Assembly (NCBI GenBank): GCA_964488685.1
Contig: CAZAVY010000002.1
Location: 1-64,000 of the forward strand
Direction of reading: 5' to 3'
From: GCA-001735895 sp964488685
Lineage (GTDB): Bacteria; Pseudomonadota; Gammaproteobacteria; GCA-001735895
DNA length: 64,000 bases
Positions 16,723 to 26,710 of this stretch are shown here, in pieces. The translations under genes and the position numbers were made by a program. The notes beneath the pieces were generated by a model, which saw only the letters and a list, made by a program, of their open reading frames with translations, searched no databases and was not told the DNA's origin. The stretch's first letter is position 1, and each line of letters opens with the position of its first letter.

Positions 16723-18003
16723 CTACAGATTTTTAAATACCGATTTACCCGGGTAAATTGCGCTATCGCCCAGCATCGATTCGATGCGTAGCAACTGATT
16801 ATATTTGGCGACTCGGTCAGAACGTGATAACGACCCTGTCTTTATTTGCCCGGCGCCGGTCGCCACCGCCAGATCGGCGATTGTAACGTCTTCAGTTTCT
16901 CCCGATCGATGTGAAATTACAGTCGTATAGCCCGCCTTATGCGCCATTGATATCGCATCCAGGGTTTCGGTCAGGGTGCCAATTTGATTGAATTTAATCA
17001 AGATCGAGTTAGCCACCTGCTGCTCGATTCCACGCGACAGGATGCTGGTATTGGTGACAAATAAATCGTCACCCACGAGCTGAATTTTACCGCCTAATTG
17101 TTCGGTGAGTAACGCCCATCCTTCCCAATCGCTTTCATCCATGCCGTCTTCGATGCTAATTATCGGATACTGTTCGACCCATTTTAAAAGATAGCCGGCG
17201 AATCCGGCAGCATCGAAAGATCGATTTTCCGAGGCCAACAAGTACTGCCCGGACTCATAAAACTCGGAGCTGGCGACGTCCAGACCGAGAAAAATATCGT
17301 CGCCTGCGCTGTAACCGGCTTTGTCGATGGCGGTTAATATCACCTCGATCGCTTCTTCGTTGGAAGATAAATCCGGGGCGAAGCCACCTTCATCACCGAC
17401 CGCCGTGTTTAATCCCCTGGCGCCAAGCACGGATTTCAATGCGTGAAACACTTCGGTTCCGTAACGTAAGGCCTCGCTGAAACAGGGAGCACCCACCGGC
17501 AGAATCATAAATTCCTGCATATCGACACTATTATCGGCATGGGCGCCACCATTGATGATATTCATCATTGGCACCGGTAAAATATTTGCCTCATCTCCGC
17601 CCAGATAGCGATACAAAGGCTGACCCGCTTCGAGTGCGGCGGCCTGCGCATTGGCCAACGAAACGGCTAGTAAGGCGTTGGCGCCAAGCCTGCTCTTGTT
17701 GTCACTGCCATCGAGATCAATCATCGCATGATCAAGCCCGCTCTGGTCATTGCAGTCTCTTCCAATCGCTATGCCCGCTAAATCCCGATTGATATGAGAT
17801 ACCGCCGCGGTGACACCCTTGCCTAGATAACGCGTTTTATCACCATCACGCAATTCGATAGCCTCACGTTCACCAGTGGATGCACCGGATGGCGCCGCCG
17901 CCCTGCCGGTGACACCGCTTTCCAATGTCACTTCGGCTTCGACAGTCGGATTTCCACGCGAATCCAGAATTTCCCGCCCGAAAACCTTACTGATGTTGGT
18001 CAT
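16723..18003 (-). CDS. eno: Enolase
   Basis: Glycolytic 2-phosphoglycerate dehydratase, also a degradosome component in relatives. Signature features: SGASTGEREAIELRD, GGAHADNSVDMQEFMI, the Mg ligands in GLDVASSEF and SIEDGMDESDW, and VISHRSGETED near the C-terminus. 426 residues is typical. Its start overlaps the kdsA end by 17 bases. Confidence 0.98.
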   Translation of the reverse strand: MTNISKVFGREILDSRGNPTVEAEVTLESGVTGRAAAPSGASTGEREAIELRDGDKTRYLGKGVTAAVSHINRDLAGIAIGRDCNDQSGLDHAMIDLDGSDNKSRLGANALLAVSLANAQAAALEAGQPLYRYLGGDEANILPVPMMNIINGGAHADNSVDMQEFMILPVGAPCFSEALRYGTEVFHALKSVLGARGLNTAVGDEGGFAPDLSSNEEAIEVILTAIDKAGYSAGDDIFLGLDVASSEFYESGQYLLASENRSFDAAGFAGYLLKWVEQYPIISIEDGMDESDWEGWALLTEQLGGKIQLVGDDLFVTNTSILSRGIEQQVANSILIKFNQIGTLTETLDAISMAHKAGYTTVISHRSGETEDVTIADLAVATGAGQIKTGSLSRSDRVAKYNQLLRIESMLGDSAIYPGKSVFKNL

Positions 18004-18871
18004 AAGTTCTCCCTGTGGTGCCTTGATCGTGTTTCAGTAGATCGGTTTCGTGCATATCAGCTTGCTTGATGGTCCGATCCAGCAGAATCAAGACTTCAAG
18101 CAATGATTGCATCTGCGCCAACGGCCAGGCATTGGGTCCGTCGCTGAGCGCCTTTTCCGGTTCGGGATGTGTCTCCATGAATAAACCGGATACCCCTGCA
18201 GCTACTGCCGCTCTTGCCAGAACCGGCACAAACTCCCGCTGGCCACCCGAAGTACTGCCCTGGCCACCGGGTAACTGTACCGAATGGGTAGCATCGAATA
18301 CCACCGGGCAACCGGTTTCACGCATTACCGCCAGGGAACGCATATCCGATACCAGGTTGTTATAGCCGAAACTGGCCCCGCGTTCGCACACCATAATCTG
18401 CTGGTTTCCGGCCTCCCGCGCCTTGTTGACGACCTGCTGCATATCCCAGGGTGAGAGAAATTGTCCTTTTTTTATATTTACCGGTTTTTGCAGTGCGGCT
18501 ACCTTCTGGATAAAATTGGTCTGTCGACACAAAAATGCCGGGGTTTGCAAAACATCGACCACGCTGGCCACTTCGTCCAGTGGCGTATCTTCATGCACGT
18601 CGGTTACAATCGGAAGCATCAGGCTGTTACCAACCTTCTCCAGTATCGCTAATCCCTTTTCAATACCGAGCCCGCGGAAACTTTTGCTACTGGAGCGATT
18701 AGCCTTGTCAAATGAAGACTTGTAAATAAAAGGAATATTCAAATTTGCACATATCTGCTGTAACTCTCCGGCAGTGTCGAGTGCCATTTGCTCCGACTCG
18801 ACCACACAGGGGCCTGCCATCAGGAACATCGGTCGGTCCAGGCCAACCTCAAAACCACAGAGCTTCATCAT
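17987..18871 (-). CDS. kdsA: 3-deoxy-8-phosphooctulonate synthase KdsA
   Basis: Condenses arabinose 5-phosphate and PEP to Kdo 8-phosphate, for the inner core of LPS. TIM-barrel of the DAHP/KDO8P synthase class with AGPCVVES, FIYKSSFDKANRSS and VFDATHSVQLPG motifs. 294 residues, slightly longer than the usual ~280 because of a C-terminal tail. It overlaps pyrG by four bases. Confidence 0.97.
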   Translation of the reverse strand: MMKLCGFEVGLDRPMFLMAGPCVVESEQMALDTAGELQQICANLNIPFIYKSSFDKANRSSSKSFRGLGIEKGLAILEKVGNSLMLPIVTDVHEDTPLDEVASVVDVLQTPAFLCRQTNFIQKVAALQKPVNIKKGQFLSPWDMQQVVNKAREAGNQQIMVCERGASFGYNNLVSDMRSLAVMRETGCPVVFDATHSVQLPGGQGSTSGGQREFVPVLARAAVAAGVSGLFMETHPEPEKALSDGPNAWPLAQMQSLLEVLILLDRTIKQADMHETDLLKHDQGTTGRTYDQHQ

Positions 18872-20499
18872 GAGCGGGCCTTGTGATACTCGAGCGCAGC
18901 GCTGATAAAACTATTAAACAGAGGATGGCCTTCGCGTGGCTGGGATGTGAATTCCGGGTGAAACTGACAACCGATGAACCATGGATGGTCGGATAACTCA
19001 ATCATTTCGACCATTTCATTGTCGGCCGATAACCCCGAAATCACGAGTCCCGCATCGCGTAACTTTTCGAGGTAGTTATTATTAAACTCGTAGCGATGTC
19101 GATGCCGTTCATGGATTTCTTCACGGTCATAAACACGACGTGTATGGGTACCGGGCAACAGCTTGCAGGTTTGCGCACCGAGTCGCATGGTGCCACCAAG
19201 GTCGGTGTTTTCGTCACGGGTTTCAACCGAACCCCCACGATCAAGCCATTCCGTCACCAGTGCAATAACCGGGTCCGGAGTCTTGGGATTAAACTCGGAG
19301 CTATGCGCCTTGTCGAGACCCAGTACATTTCGCGCATACTCGATAACGGCAACCTGCATGCCCAGACAAATACCGAGGTAGGGCAGGTTGTTGGTACGTG
19401 CGTAGTTGGCTGCGGCTATCTTGCCTTCGATACCCCGACTGCCGAAACCTCCCGGTACCAGAATCGCGTCCAGAGTCTTGAGCAGGTCAACGCCATCGGT
19501 TTCGATCGCGTCGGAATCTATTTTAACGATATTGACCCGGGTACGCGTGTGAATACCCGCGTGCGTAAGCGATTCATTCAACGACTTGTAAGCATCGGTG
19601 TGATCAACATACTTGCCGACGAAACCGATGGAAATTTCATTTTCGGGGTTTTCCAGCGCATCAACCACCCGATCCCACCCGGATAAATCGGCCGGGGGCA
19701 AATTCAGTGAAAAATGCTTGGTGACGATTTCATCCAGCCCCTGTTCGTACAGATCGCGTGGTATCTTGTAAATGTGGTCTACATCTACCGCACCGATTAC
19801 CGCTTCTTCCGCGACGTTGGTAAACAAGGCTATCTTGCGGCGTTCCTCGACTGGAATCGGTCGATCAGAGCGGCATAACAGCACGTCAGGTTGGATTCCG
19901 ATAGAACGTAATTCCTTGACCGAATGCTGTGTCGGTTTGGTTTTGATTTCACCTGCGGTGGGTAGATAGGGCAGCAGCGTCAAATGTATATAAAGCACAT
20001 TGTCGCGCCCTAGCTCAAAACCCATTTGGCGAATCGCTTCCATAAAGGGCAGCGATTCGATATCACCCACAGTGCCGCCGATTTCAACCAGCACGATATC
20101 GGCGCCATTGGTGCTGTTGAGCACCGAATTCTTGATTTCATCGGTGATATGCGGAATTACCTGCACCGTTGCGCCGAGATAATCCCCACGGCGTTCCCTG
20201 GCGATTACATTCTCGTATATTTTACCGGTGGTGTAGTTACTGTGCTGCGAACAATGAATTCCGACGAAGCGCTCATAGTGACCCAGATCGAGATCGGTTT
20301 CAGCGCCATCATCGGTAACATAAACCTCGCCATGCTGAAACGGACTCATGGTCCCGGGATCGACGTTGATATAGGGATCCAGTTTGATCATGTTGATGCT
20401 GAGTCCGCGGGACTGTAACAAAGCGCCCAGAGAAGCAGATGCAATGCCCTTGCCCAGTGATGAAACAACACCACCGGTAATAAAAATGAATCGACTCAT
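18868..20499 (-). CDS. pyrG: CTP synthase
   Basis: Converts UTP to CTP with glutamine as nitrogen donor. The N-terminal synthetase domain starts with FIFITGGVVSSLGKGIASAS; the C-terminal class I glutamine amidotransferase has the nucleophile motif LGICLGMQ and the closing His/Glu in GCQFHPEF. Length 543 is standard. It leads the pyrG-kdsA-eno-ftsB-ispD group. Confidence 0.98.
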   Translation of the reverse strand: MSRFIFITGGVVSSLGKGIASASLGALLQSRGLSINMIKLDPYINVDPGTMSPFQHGEVYVTDDGAETDLDLGHYERFVGIHCSQHSNYTTGKIYENVIARERRGDYLGATVQVIPHITDEIKNSVLNSTNGADIVLVEIGGTVGDIESLPFMEAIRQMGFELGRDNVLYIHLTLLPYLPTAGEIKTKPTQHSVKELRSIGIQPDVLLCRSDRPIPVEERRKIALFTNVAEEAVIGAVDVDHIYKIPRDLYEQGLDEIVTKHFSLNLPPADLSGWDRVVDALENPENEISIGFVGKYVDHTDAYKSLNESLTHAGIHTRTRVNIVKIDSDAIETDGVDLLKTLDAILVPGGFGSRGIEGKIAAANYARTNNLPYLGICLGMQVAVIEYARNVLGLDKAHSSEFNPKTPDPVIALVTEWLDRGGSVETRDENTDLGGTMRLGAQTCKLLPGTHTRRVYDREEIHERHRHRYEFNNNYLEKLRDAGLVISGLSADNEMVEMIELSDHPWFIGCQFHPEFTSQPREGHPLFNSFISAALEYHKARS

Positions 20500-20686
20500 A
20501 GACCCCGAAGTTGAAATCGCGTGGGTACGCAGGTTGGATGGAAACGATAGCAGAATCGCATTTTGAAGACAATCAACCGGTCTTAATAATCACTCGGTTT
20601 TTATCGAATTACGCCTCTCGAATCGCTATTTCAGTGGCCGTCAATATTTAGACGCAAACGAAAAAAGCTGTCCTATACTCAGCCCT

Positions 20687-21991
20687 ATGCGTGCTCTCAT
20701 TGTAGAAAATAACCTGGCTTACCGGGACAGGTTGAATCATACCCTCGCCGAACAGGGTTTCGACACCGATACCGGCGACAGCATCGAATCAGCGCGTCGC
20801 TATGCCGATTCTGAAACATACGACATTATTTTCGTGCATCAAGAACTTAAGGATGGTGATGGAGAGGAGTTTGTTGCCTATTGCAATGATCACGCGCGCC
20901 ACAAAGATACCCCCATTTTGTTCCTGACCGAAAACGCCCGGTTGGACGCGGAGGCGCTTTCAGTCCGGGTTGACGGCGTCATCCACGAACTTGACGCACA
21001 CCAGATCGAAGGTCAAATCGTGCATTTCATCGATCTTCACCTGGACCCGTTGTTTTTCGAGGGACGAATTCTGTTTGTCGAGGACGACGCAGAGGTTTCG
21101 GCAACCATTTTGACTCAACTGGAACAAACCGGCTACCAGGTTTCGCATTTCAAGACGGCCGAAGAAGCCTGCGCGGAGTTCGACGCCGTAACCCTATATG
21201 GCTCGCATGCTGAAGCTTATGACCTGACGATTACCGAGATCAATCTCAAGGGCAATATGAGCGGCGAGGATCTGATAGAGCGAATTCGTACCTACGCGGA
21301 TGGGCGAGGTTTTATTCCCATAATCGCGATTACCGCCGATAACGACGACCAGCAAAGAATTTCACTGTATCACTCCGGTGTCAACGACGTCCTGCAAAGA
21401 CCGATACTAGCAGAAGAATTACTGGTGCGTATTCGCAATCTGATTACCAACAAGCGTCTTCTCGACAAGGTTCATGACATTCGCCGTGAATTATTTTCGC
21501 TCGCGACTACCGACAAACTGACCGGTTGCCACAATCGTCACAGCCTGATGGAATTTTCTGAAAAGTTTATCTCCCAGGCGCTACGTCACGAGTATCCTGT
21601 CAGCATGCTGGTTATCGATCTGGACCACTTCAAAGCGGTTAACGACAATCATGGCCACGCCACGGGAGACCTGGTGCTCGAATTAACGGGCAAACTGCTC
21701 AACCAGAGTTTTCGCGATGGGGATCTCGTCTCACGCTATGGTGGTGAAGAATTCGTGGTATTAATGACGCATTGCAATGGCGATGATGCCAGCATCAAGG
21801 CTGAAAAATTCCGCCTGGAATTCGAACAATTGCAGCCTGCTGGATTGACTATCACCACCAGCATAGGTGTCACATCGATGGAGGTAGGAACCACCCGGGA
21901 TTTTGAAGCCATGTTCCATGCCGGTGACCAGGGCGTATACAAAGCTAAACAGAACGGACGCAACCAGGTGGTTTTCGTCACCCTCGACTAG
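20687..21991 (+). CDS. Double receiver-GGDEF response regulator
   Basis: 434 residues: receiver-like domain 1 (1-118), receiver-like domain 2 (about 124-260) and a GGDEF domain (about 285-434). The cyclase has an intact active site (RYGGEEFVV), so it can plausibly make c-di-GMP. In both receivers the strand that should end in the phosphate-accepting Asp is altered: FVHQEL in the first, ITEINL (Glu) in the second, though acidic-pocket residues remain in the second (VEDDAE). The -10 TATACT at 20674 lies only seven bases before the ATG and no ribosome site is visible, suggesting a leaderless mRNA. It stands between pyrG and cmoB. Confidence 0.9.
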   Translation: MRALIVENNLAYRDRLNHTLAEQGFDTDTGDSIESARRYADSETYDIIFVHQELKDGDGEEFVAYCNDHARHKDTPILFLTENARLDAEALSVRVDGVIHELDAHQIEGQIVHFIDLHLDPLFFEGRILFVEDDAEVSATILTQLEQTGYQVSHFKTAEEACAEFDAVTLYGSHAEAYDLTITEINLKGNMSGEDLIERIRTYADGRGFIPIIAITADNDDQQRISLYHSGVNDVLQRPILAEELLVRIRNLITNKRLLDKVHDIRRELFSLATTDKLTGCHNRHSLMEFSEKFISQALRHEYPVSMLVIDLDHFKAVNDNHGHATGDLVLELTGKLLNQSFRDGDLVSRYGGEEFVVLMTHCNGDDASIKAEKFRLEFEQLQPAGLTITTSIGVTSMEVGTTRDFEAMFHAGDQGVYKAKQNGRNQVVFVTLD

Positions 21992-22048
21992 CCCGCATTT
22001 CTCAACAGCCGCCTGCTGCGGTGAAGCAGCCGAGAAAGGCAGGCCGGA

Positions 22049-23002
22049 TCAGGGTTTGTTCGCAATTAATACGGCACGCCGCGGCGCGGGTAAGCCCTCG
22101 ACGGTGAAAGACGGATCTTCTTTGTCCAGCCACTGTTGCAGCGACTCAAACTGCATCCACTCGGTTACCCGTTGTTCGTCCGGGTTAGTCACTGATTCGT
22201 CGACTACCCGTACATTGATAAACCCGCAACGCCTTAACCATTCGACCAGCTCCGCCGCTGACGGGATGAACCAGACGTTACGCATCCGCGCATAACGTTG
22301 CGGTGGTACCAGTACTCTGCCTGTCCCGCCTTCGATCACCAGGGTTTCAAGGCAAAGCTCGCCCCCGCTCAGCAGGCAATTCCTGAGTTGAAAAAGGTGA
22401 TCCAGCGGGCTTCTGCGGTGATACAACACCCCCATCGAGAATACGGTGTCAAACCAGTTCAAGTTATCGGGAATATGTTCTACGCCAATCGGCAACAGGT
22501 GGATATCATTTCGTCTCAAGTATTTTTGAACGACCTGAAACTGCATGTTGAATAAAACCGAGGGTTCGATTCCGAGCACGAATTCTGGAGAATTCGTTAA
22601 CATGCGCCAGCAGTGATAACCGTTGCCGCATCCAATATCAAGAATACGCCGCCCTTGCAAAGCGCTCAGATGCGGCAAAACCCGGTCCCATTTGATATCG
22701 GAACGCCATTCGCTATCGACAAAAACATCCGCTATTTGATAAGGTCCCTTGCGCCAGGGTATCAACTCCCGTAACACCCGGCGTAGCGCTATTGAATCAC
22801 CACACTCAGCTTCAATGGTGACGGCCGGGGTATCGAAGGATGCCTGCGCGCCGACCATTTCCGGCAACGCGTTAAGGGCCGCCGACCAGCGGGCGTAATC
22901 CCCATGGCTGAGAAACCAGCTATTACTTTCGGATTCGAGTTGTTGTGCCCATTGATTGAGGCCATTGCTGCGAAAATAGTCGAACAGTTGATTCCAGTTC
23001 AT
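22049..23002 (-). CDS. cmoB: tRNA U34 carboxymethyltransferase CmoB
   Basis: Transfers a carboxymethyl group from carboxy-SAM to 5-hydroxyuridine at tRNA position 34, giving cmo5U. 317 residues (323 in E. coli). SAM-binding motif RILDIGCGNGYHCWRM, VFSMGVLYHRRSPLDHL and a C-terminal FESLQQWLD segment are typical. Its start overlaps the cmoA stop by four bases, so the two are coupled. Confidence 0.96.
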   Translation of the reverse strand: MNWNQLFDYFRSNGLNQWAQQLESESNSWFLSHGDYARWSAALNALPEMVGAQASFDTPAVTIEAECGDSIALRRVLRELIPWRKGPYQIADVFVDSEWRSDIKWDRVLPHLSALQGRRILDIGCGNGYHCWRMLTNSPEFVLGIEPSVLFNMQFQVVQKYLRRNDIHLLPIGVEHIPDNLNWFDTVFSMGVLYHRRSPLDHLFQLRNCLLSGGELCLETLVIEGGTGRVLVPPQRYARMRNVWFIPSAAELVEWLRRCGFINVRVVDESVTNPDEQRVTEWMQFESLQQWLDKEDPSFTVEGLPAPRRAVLIANKP

Positions 23003-23730
23003 GCCTTAATTGCCAGGTAGGAGACGAAATTGAAACTCCTGAAGCACAGGTATACCTCGTCAAATCCAATTTTTCGGAGCCGTAGTAAGTGCTGTTGATC
23101 GCTATCAGGAATCAACACATTTTCAAGTGCGGTGCGCTTCTGACTGATTTCGAGATCACTGTAACCCATGGATTTTTTAAATCCCTGGTACAACTGAATC
23201 ATGCGCCTGTTTTCGACGCTGTCTTCAAACACTATCTTCTCCGATAAAACCAGAATGCCGCCCGGGTTAAGTCCCTGGTAAATCTCTTTGAGCAAGCCTG
23301 TCCTATCCTCCGGGGGCAGGAATTGCAAGGCTAAATTCAATACCACCATCGAGGCATTGGTGATTTCGGTTTGTCGCAGGTCCTGGCAGCGCCAATCAAT
23401 GTTTCCCTGTAATTCTGCCTGCTGCCGGCAGCTTTTAATCATCGCCACCGAATTGTCGACGGCAATTATTTCACAATCGATATCCTTGACCTGGTTGGCG
23501 ATTGCCCGGGTTGCTTCTCCGAGAGAACAGCCAAGATCGTAGATACGGCTACCCGGCAGGATAAAGAGTTCGGCATACAAACCAATCATACGCAGCAGCA
23601 ACCCGTAACCGGGAACCGAGCGCGAAATCATATCCTGAAAAACATTGACGACCGATTCATTGAACTCGAAAGCCCTGACTTCGCTCAGAGGTCTGGCAAA
23701 CATCCGGTCTTTACCGGAATCACGACTCAC
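22999..23730 (-). CDS. cmoA: Carboxy-S-adenosyl-L-methionine synthase CmoA
   Basis: Makes carboxy-SAM from SAM and prephenate, the donor used by CmoB. Methyltransferase fold with IYDLGCSLGEATRAIA, and the LNLALQFLPPEDR and LSEKIVFED segments characteristic of CmoA. 243 residues. It overlaps tilS by four bases, which puts three tRNA-modification genes (tilS, cmoA, cmoB) in one unit. Its substrate prephenate is a chorismate product; tyrA and pheA are also in this window. Confidence 0.96.
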   Translation of the reverse strand: MSRDSGKDRMFARPLSEVRAFEFNESVVNVFQDMISRSVPGYGLLLRMIGLYAELFILPGSRIYDLGCSLGEATRAIANQVKDIDCEIIAVDNSVAMIKSCRQQAELQGNIDWRCQDLRQTEITNASMVVLNLALQFLPPEDRTGLLKEIYQGLNPGGILVLSEKIVFEDSVENRRMIQLYQGFKKSMGYSDLEISQKRTALENVLIPDSDQQHLLRLRKIGFDEVYLCFRSFNFVSYLAIKA

Positions 23731-24944
23731 AACAGCAACCCTTTCAGCTTGCCGTCCAGATAGACCTGCGCAATCGTTGATCGCTCCCAGGGAGGCACCC
23801 TGTGCTTCTGGAACAGCCGTTTGAGTCGATGACGATCGCTATTTTTCTGAGCATTATCACGGAACCTGAGTGTCAGTTTTTGACCCTGGTCGTCGATTCC
23901 CAAATTCCTGAATATCTGTTGGCGTTTAACTCGAATCCCGAATTGTTTGATTTCTACCTGTTTCTTTAAAGCGAAGCCAAATTCTCCGCTACGACTTCCA
24001 GATTTATTCACGAGCAACAGGAACAGGCGCTTGTGGTAGAGCCTGATTGAGTAACCAGGCATGGTGATTTCCGGCATCGCATCGGCTTTGGCATGGAGTT
24101 GATTCAATAGTTCCTGCAAACGAGCCCGAGGTATCGCCGTCAATCCGGCCATGGCAATCCAGTAGCGCACCAGATTTTTACACCGTGCCATGGAAAGTTC
24201 GAGAAGACCATCGAGTTCGAGCGTGGCATTACCCCCTGATTCTGCCGCTTTTAATTTCGAGTAATCTATCGCAGCGATCTCATCGAGTAGTTGTTGTGTT
24301 TCGAATTGGAGCTCGCTCGCGGTTGAAAATGAGACCTGAAAATTTGGCCAACGCGACGCTATGATCGGCATTACCTCGTTACGTAAGAAATTGCGATCAA
24401 AGCGATTGCTTTGATTGCTGGGGTCTTCGAACCAGCTCAACCCCTGCCGCTCGGCATAGGCTTCCAGTTCGCTACGACTGCAACTCAATAAAGGTCGCAG
24501 CAACAGCGCGTCACCGAGCATGCGTTTCCTGGCTATACCCCTCAGGCCCGCACTGCCAGAGCCTCTAAGGGCATTCAGCACAAAGGTTTCGGCCTGGTCG
24601 TCCGCATGGTGGGCAGTCATGACACAGTCGCCTGCATGGGCATGTTGTTCAAACAATTGATAGCGTTGCCGACGGGCTTCGGCTTCGATATTACCTTTCT
24701 GATTTGACAGTTTCAGTTGGTCGACGCGAATCCCGAGGCCATAATGATTTGCCTGTTGCATACAAAACTTCTCCATCTGGTTCGCGACATCCAGCAATCC
24801 GTGATTGAAATGCCAGAGAACTATCTCAAACTCGCAGGCTTTCGAAGTGAGCAGGTGTAACAATACCGAAGAATCGAGACCGCCGCTAAAGGCAAGGTAT
24901 ACCCGCCGGATATCGTCAGGGATCATCTCCAGACAGGGTTGCAT
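23727..24944 (-). CDS. tilS: tRNA(Ile)-lysidine synthase TilS
   Basis: ATP-dependent enzyme that changes C34 of tRNA-Ile(CAU) to lysidine. The PP-loop motif SGGLDSSVLL lies near residue 20, with HHADDQAETFVLNALRGSGSAGLRG further on. Extra C-terminal domains include the PPWERSTIAQVYLDG segment. 405 residues, within the family range. It follows accA on the same strand with a 33-base gap. Confidence 0.95.
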   Translation of the reverse strand: MQPCLEMIPDDIRRVYLAFSGGLDSSVLLHLLTSKACEFEIVLWHFNHGLLDVANQMEKFCMQQANHYGLGIRVDQLKLSNQKGNIEAEARRQRYQLFEQHAHAGDCVMTAHHADDQAETFVLNALRGSGSAGLRGIARKRMLGDALLLRPLLSCSRSELEAYAERQGLSWFEDPSNQSNRFDRNFLRNEVMPIIASRWPNFQVSFSTASELQFETQQLLDEIAAIDYSKLKAAESGGNATLELDGLLELSMARCKNLVRYWIAMAGLTAIPRARLQELLNQLHAKADAMPEITMPGYSIRLYHKRLFLLLVNKSGSRSGEFGFALKKQVEIKQFGIRVKRQQIFRNLGIDDQGQKLTLRFRDNAQKNSDRHRLKRLFQKHRVPPWERSTIAQVYLDGKLKGLLL

Positions 24945-24977
24945 GTGGCTCGCCAGGTGGTTAAGGCTGGAATCCTG

Positions 24978-25937
24978 TCAGGCTTCCCGATACTGACCAA
25001 AAGCCATTAGCTTCTGGTAGCGTTGATCGAGTAGTTTATCGATCGTGATGGAGTCGAGAACATCCAGGGTTTCAGTTAGATATTGCTTTAACGAAGCCGC
25101 AATCTGATCGTAATCTCGATGCGCTCCGCCCAGGGGTTCCTGAGTGACGTTGTCAATCAGGTTCAACGAAAAAAGACGTTTAGCGGTGATACCCATTGCT
25201 TCGGCGGCCTGGGCCGCCTTTTCTGCGCTTTTCCAGAGGATCGAAGCACAGCCTTCCGGTGATATTACCGAATAGGTCGAGTACTGCAGCATGTTGATGC
25301 GATCGCCAACGCAAATTGCAAGCGCACCTCCGGAACCACCCTCCCCGATTACGCTACAAACTATCGGTACTTTTAACTCGGCGAGGGTAAATAAATTTCT
25401 CGCAATCGCCTCACTCTGTCCTCTCTCTTCTGCGCCGATCCCGGGGTAGGCACCCGGGGTATCTACCAGCGTCAATAATGGCATCTTGAATTTTTCAGCC
25501 AATTTCATCAGCCTCAACGCCTTACGATAACCCTCAGGTCGAGGCATGCCAAAATTACGTTTTATTTTTTCACGGGTGTCGCGCCCCTTTTGCTGTCCAA
25601 TAACCATCACCGGCTTGCCTTCGATACGTCCAACACCGCCGACGATGGGATAATCGTCGCCATAAGCACGATCGCCATGCAGGTACTCGAAGCCGGTAAA
25701 CATTCGCTCGATATAATCGATCGAATAAGGGCGGTTTGGATGGCGTGACAACTGCGATATTTGCCAGGCTGAAAGCTTGCCGAAGATAGAATGAGTCAGA
25801 GACTCCGCCTTGCGCTCCAGGGTTTGAATTTCCTGACTGATGTTTATATCCGAGTCATCGGTAACATAGCGCAGTTCTGAAATCTTGGCCTGCAGTTCAG
25901 CGATCGGTTGTTCGAATTCTAGAAAATTGGGGTCCAT
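24978..25937 (-). CDS. accA: Acetyl-CoA carboxylase carboxyltransferase subunit alpha
   Basis: Alpha subunit of the ACC carboxyltransferase, the committed step of fatty acid synthesis. N-terminal coiled coil starts NFLEFEQPIAELQAKI; the crotonase-like domain has TPGAYPGIGAEERGQSEAIA and GEGGSGGALAI. 319 residues, as in E. coli. In E. coli dnaE precedes accA; here dnaE is elsewhere in the window. Confidence 0.98.
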   Translation of the reverse strand: MDPNFLEFEQPIAELQAKISELRYVTDDSDINISQEIQTLERKAESLTHSIFGKLSAWQISQLSRHPNRPYSIDYIERMFTGFEYLHGDRAYGDDYPIVGGVGRIEGKPVMVIGQQKGRDTREKIKRNFGMPRPEGYRKALRLMKLAEKFKMPLLTLVDTPGAYPGIGAEERGQSEAIARNLFTLAELKVPIVCSVIGEGGSGGALAICVGDRINMLQYSTYSVISPEGCASILWKSAEKAAQAAEAMGITAKRLFSLNLIDNVTQEPLGGAHRDYDQIAASLKQYLTETLDVLDSITIDKLLDQRYQKLMAFGQYREA

Positions 25938-26008
25938 CTGAATCAGCTACGGTAATGGCATCTGACACTAGTTTAGCGATTCATCAAATAACTGTCATCC
26001 ATACAGTT

Positions 26009-26710
26009 TTAATTCATTTGTGAAATTGAATCTGAAATCATGCAAAGCGCTTCAGCGGGGTTATCGTGACGGGTAACAGGCCGTCCTATAACCAGGTAAC
26101 TGGCGCCGTTAGCAATCGCTTGGCGTGGTGTTACGATGCGTTGTTGATCATTCGCCGGCGCCCATTCAGGTCGGATGCCCGGAGTTACCAGTAACGCAGA
26201 ATCACCCAGGCTGGTACGCAAAACAGCGCTTTCAAGGGCTGAACACACGACCCCGTCCAGGCCATTGGTGATAGCGTTGGCGGCGAGCTGGCCGACGAGC
26301 TGAGGCAATGGTTTATCAATTCCGAGATCCTGCAAATCTTTTGTGCCCATGCTGGTCAATACCGTAACTGCTATCAGAAATGGACGCCGTGCAACGATTT
26401 CGATGCCCTCGCGTGCGGCCAGCATCATCGCCGTACCACCCAGGGCATGCACATTCAGCATCCATACACCGAGCTTTGCCGCAGCGCTACAGGCTTTGCT
26501 TACCGTATTCGGGATGTCGTGAAATTTCAAATCGAGAAACACATCGTATCCGCTATCCACCAGCTCTTTGACAAGCGCCGGACCTGCGGTAGTGAACAGT
26601 TCCTTACCAACCTTCAAACGGCATTGTTCTGGTGATGTTTTGCGTGAAAATTCGATGGCCTGACGAGAATCGGAGAAGTCGAGTGCAACGATGATATTAG
26701 GATCATTCAT
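26009..26710 (-). CDS. pyrF: Orotidine 5'-phosphate decarboxylase
   Basis: Last step of UMP synthesis. Barrel enzyme with the catalytic DLKFHDIPNTV motif near residue 60 and the C-terminal phosphate site VTPGIRP and LVIGRPVTRHDNP. 233 residues. Its start overlaps the lapB stop by four bases, as in many gammaproteobacteria. Confidence 0.97.
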   Translation of the reverse strand: MNDPNIIVALDFSDSRQAIEFSRKTSPEQCRLKVGKELFTTAGPALVKELVDSGYDVFLDLKFHDIPNTVSKACSAAAKLGVWMLNVHALGGTAMMLAAREGIEIVARRPFLIAVTVLTSMGTKDLQDLGIDKPLPQLVGQLAANAITNGLDGVVCSALESAVLRTSLGDSALLVTPGIRPEWAPANDQQRIVTPRQAIANGASYLVIGRPVTRHDNPAEALCMISDSISQMN

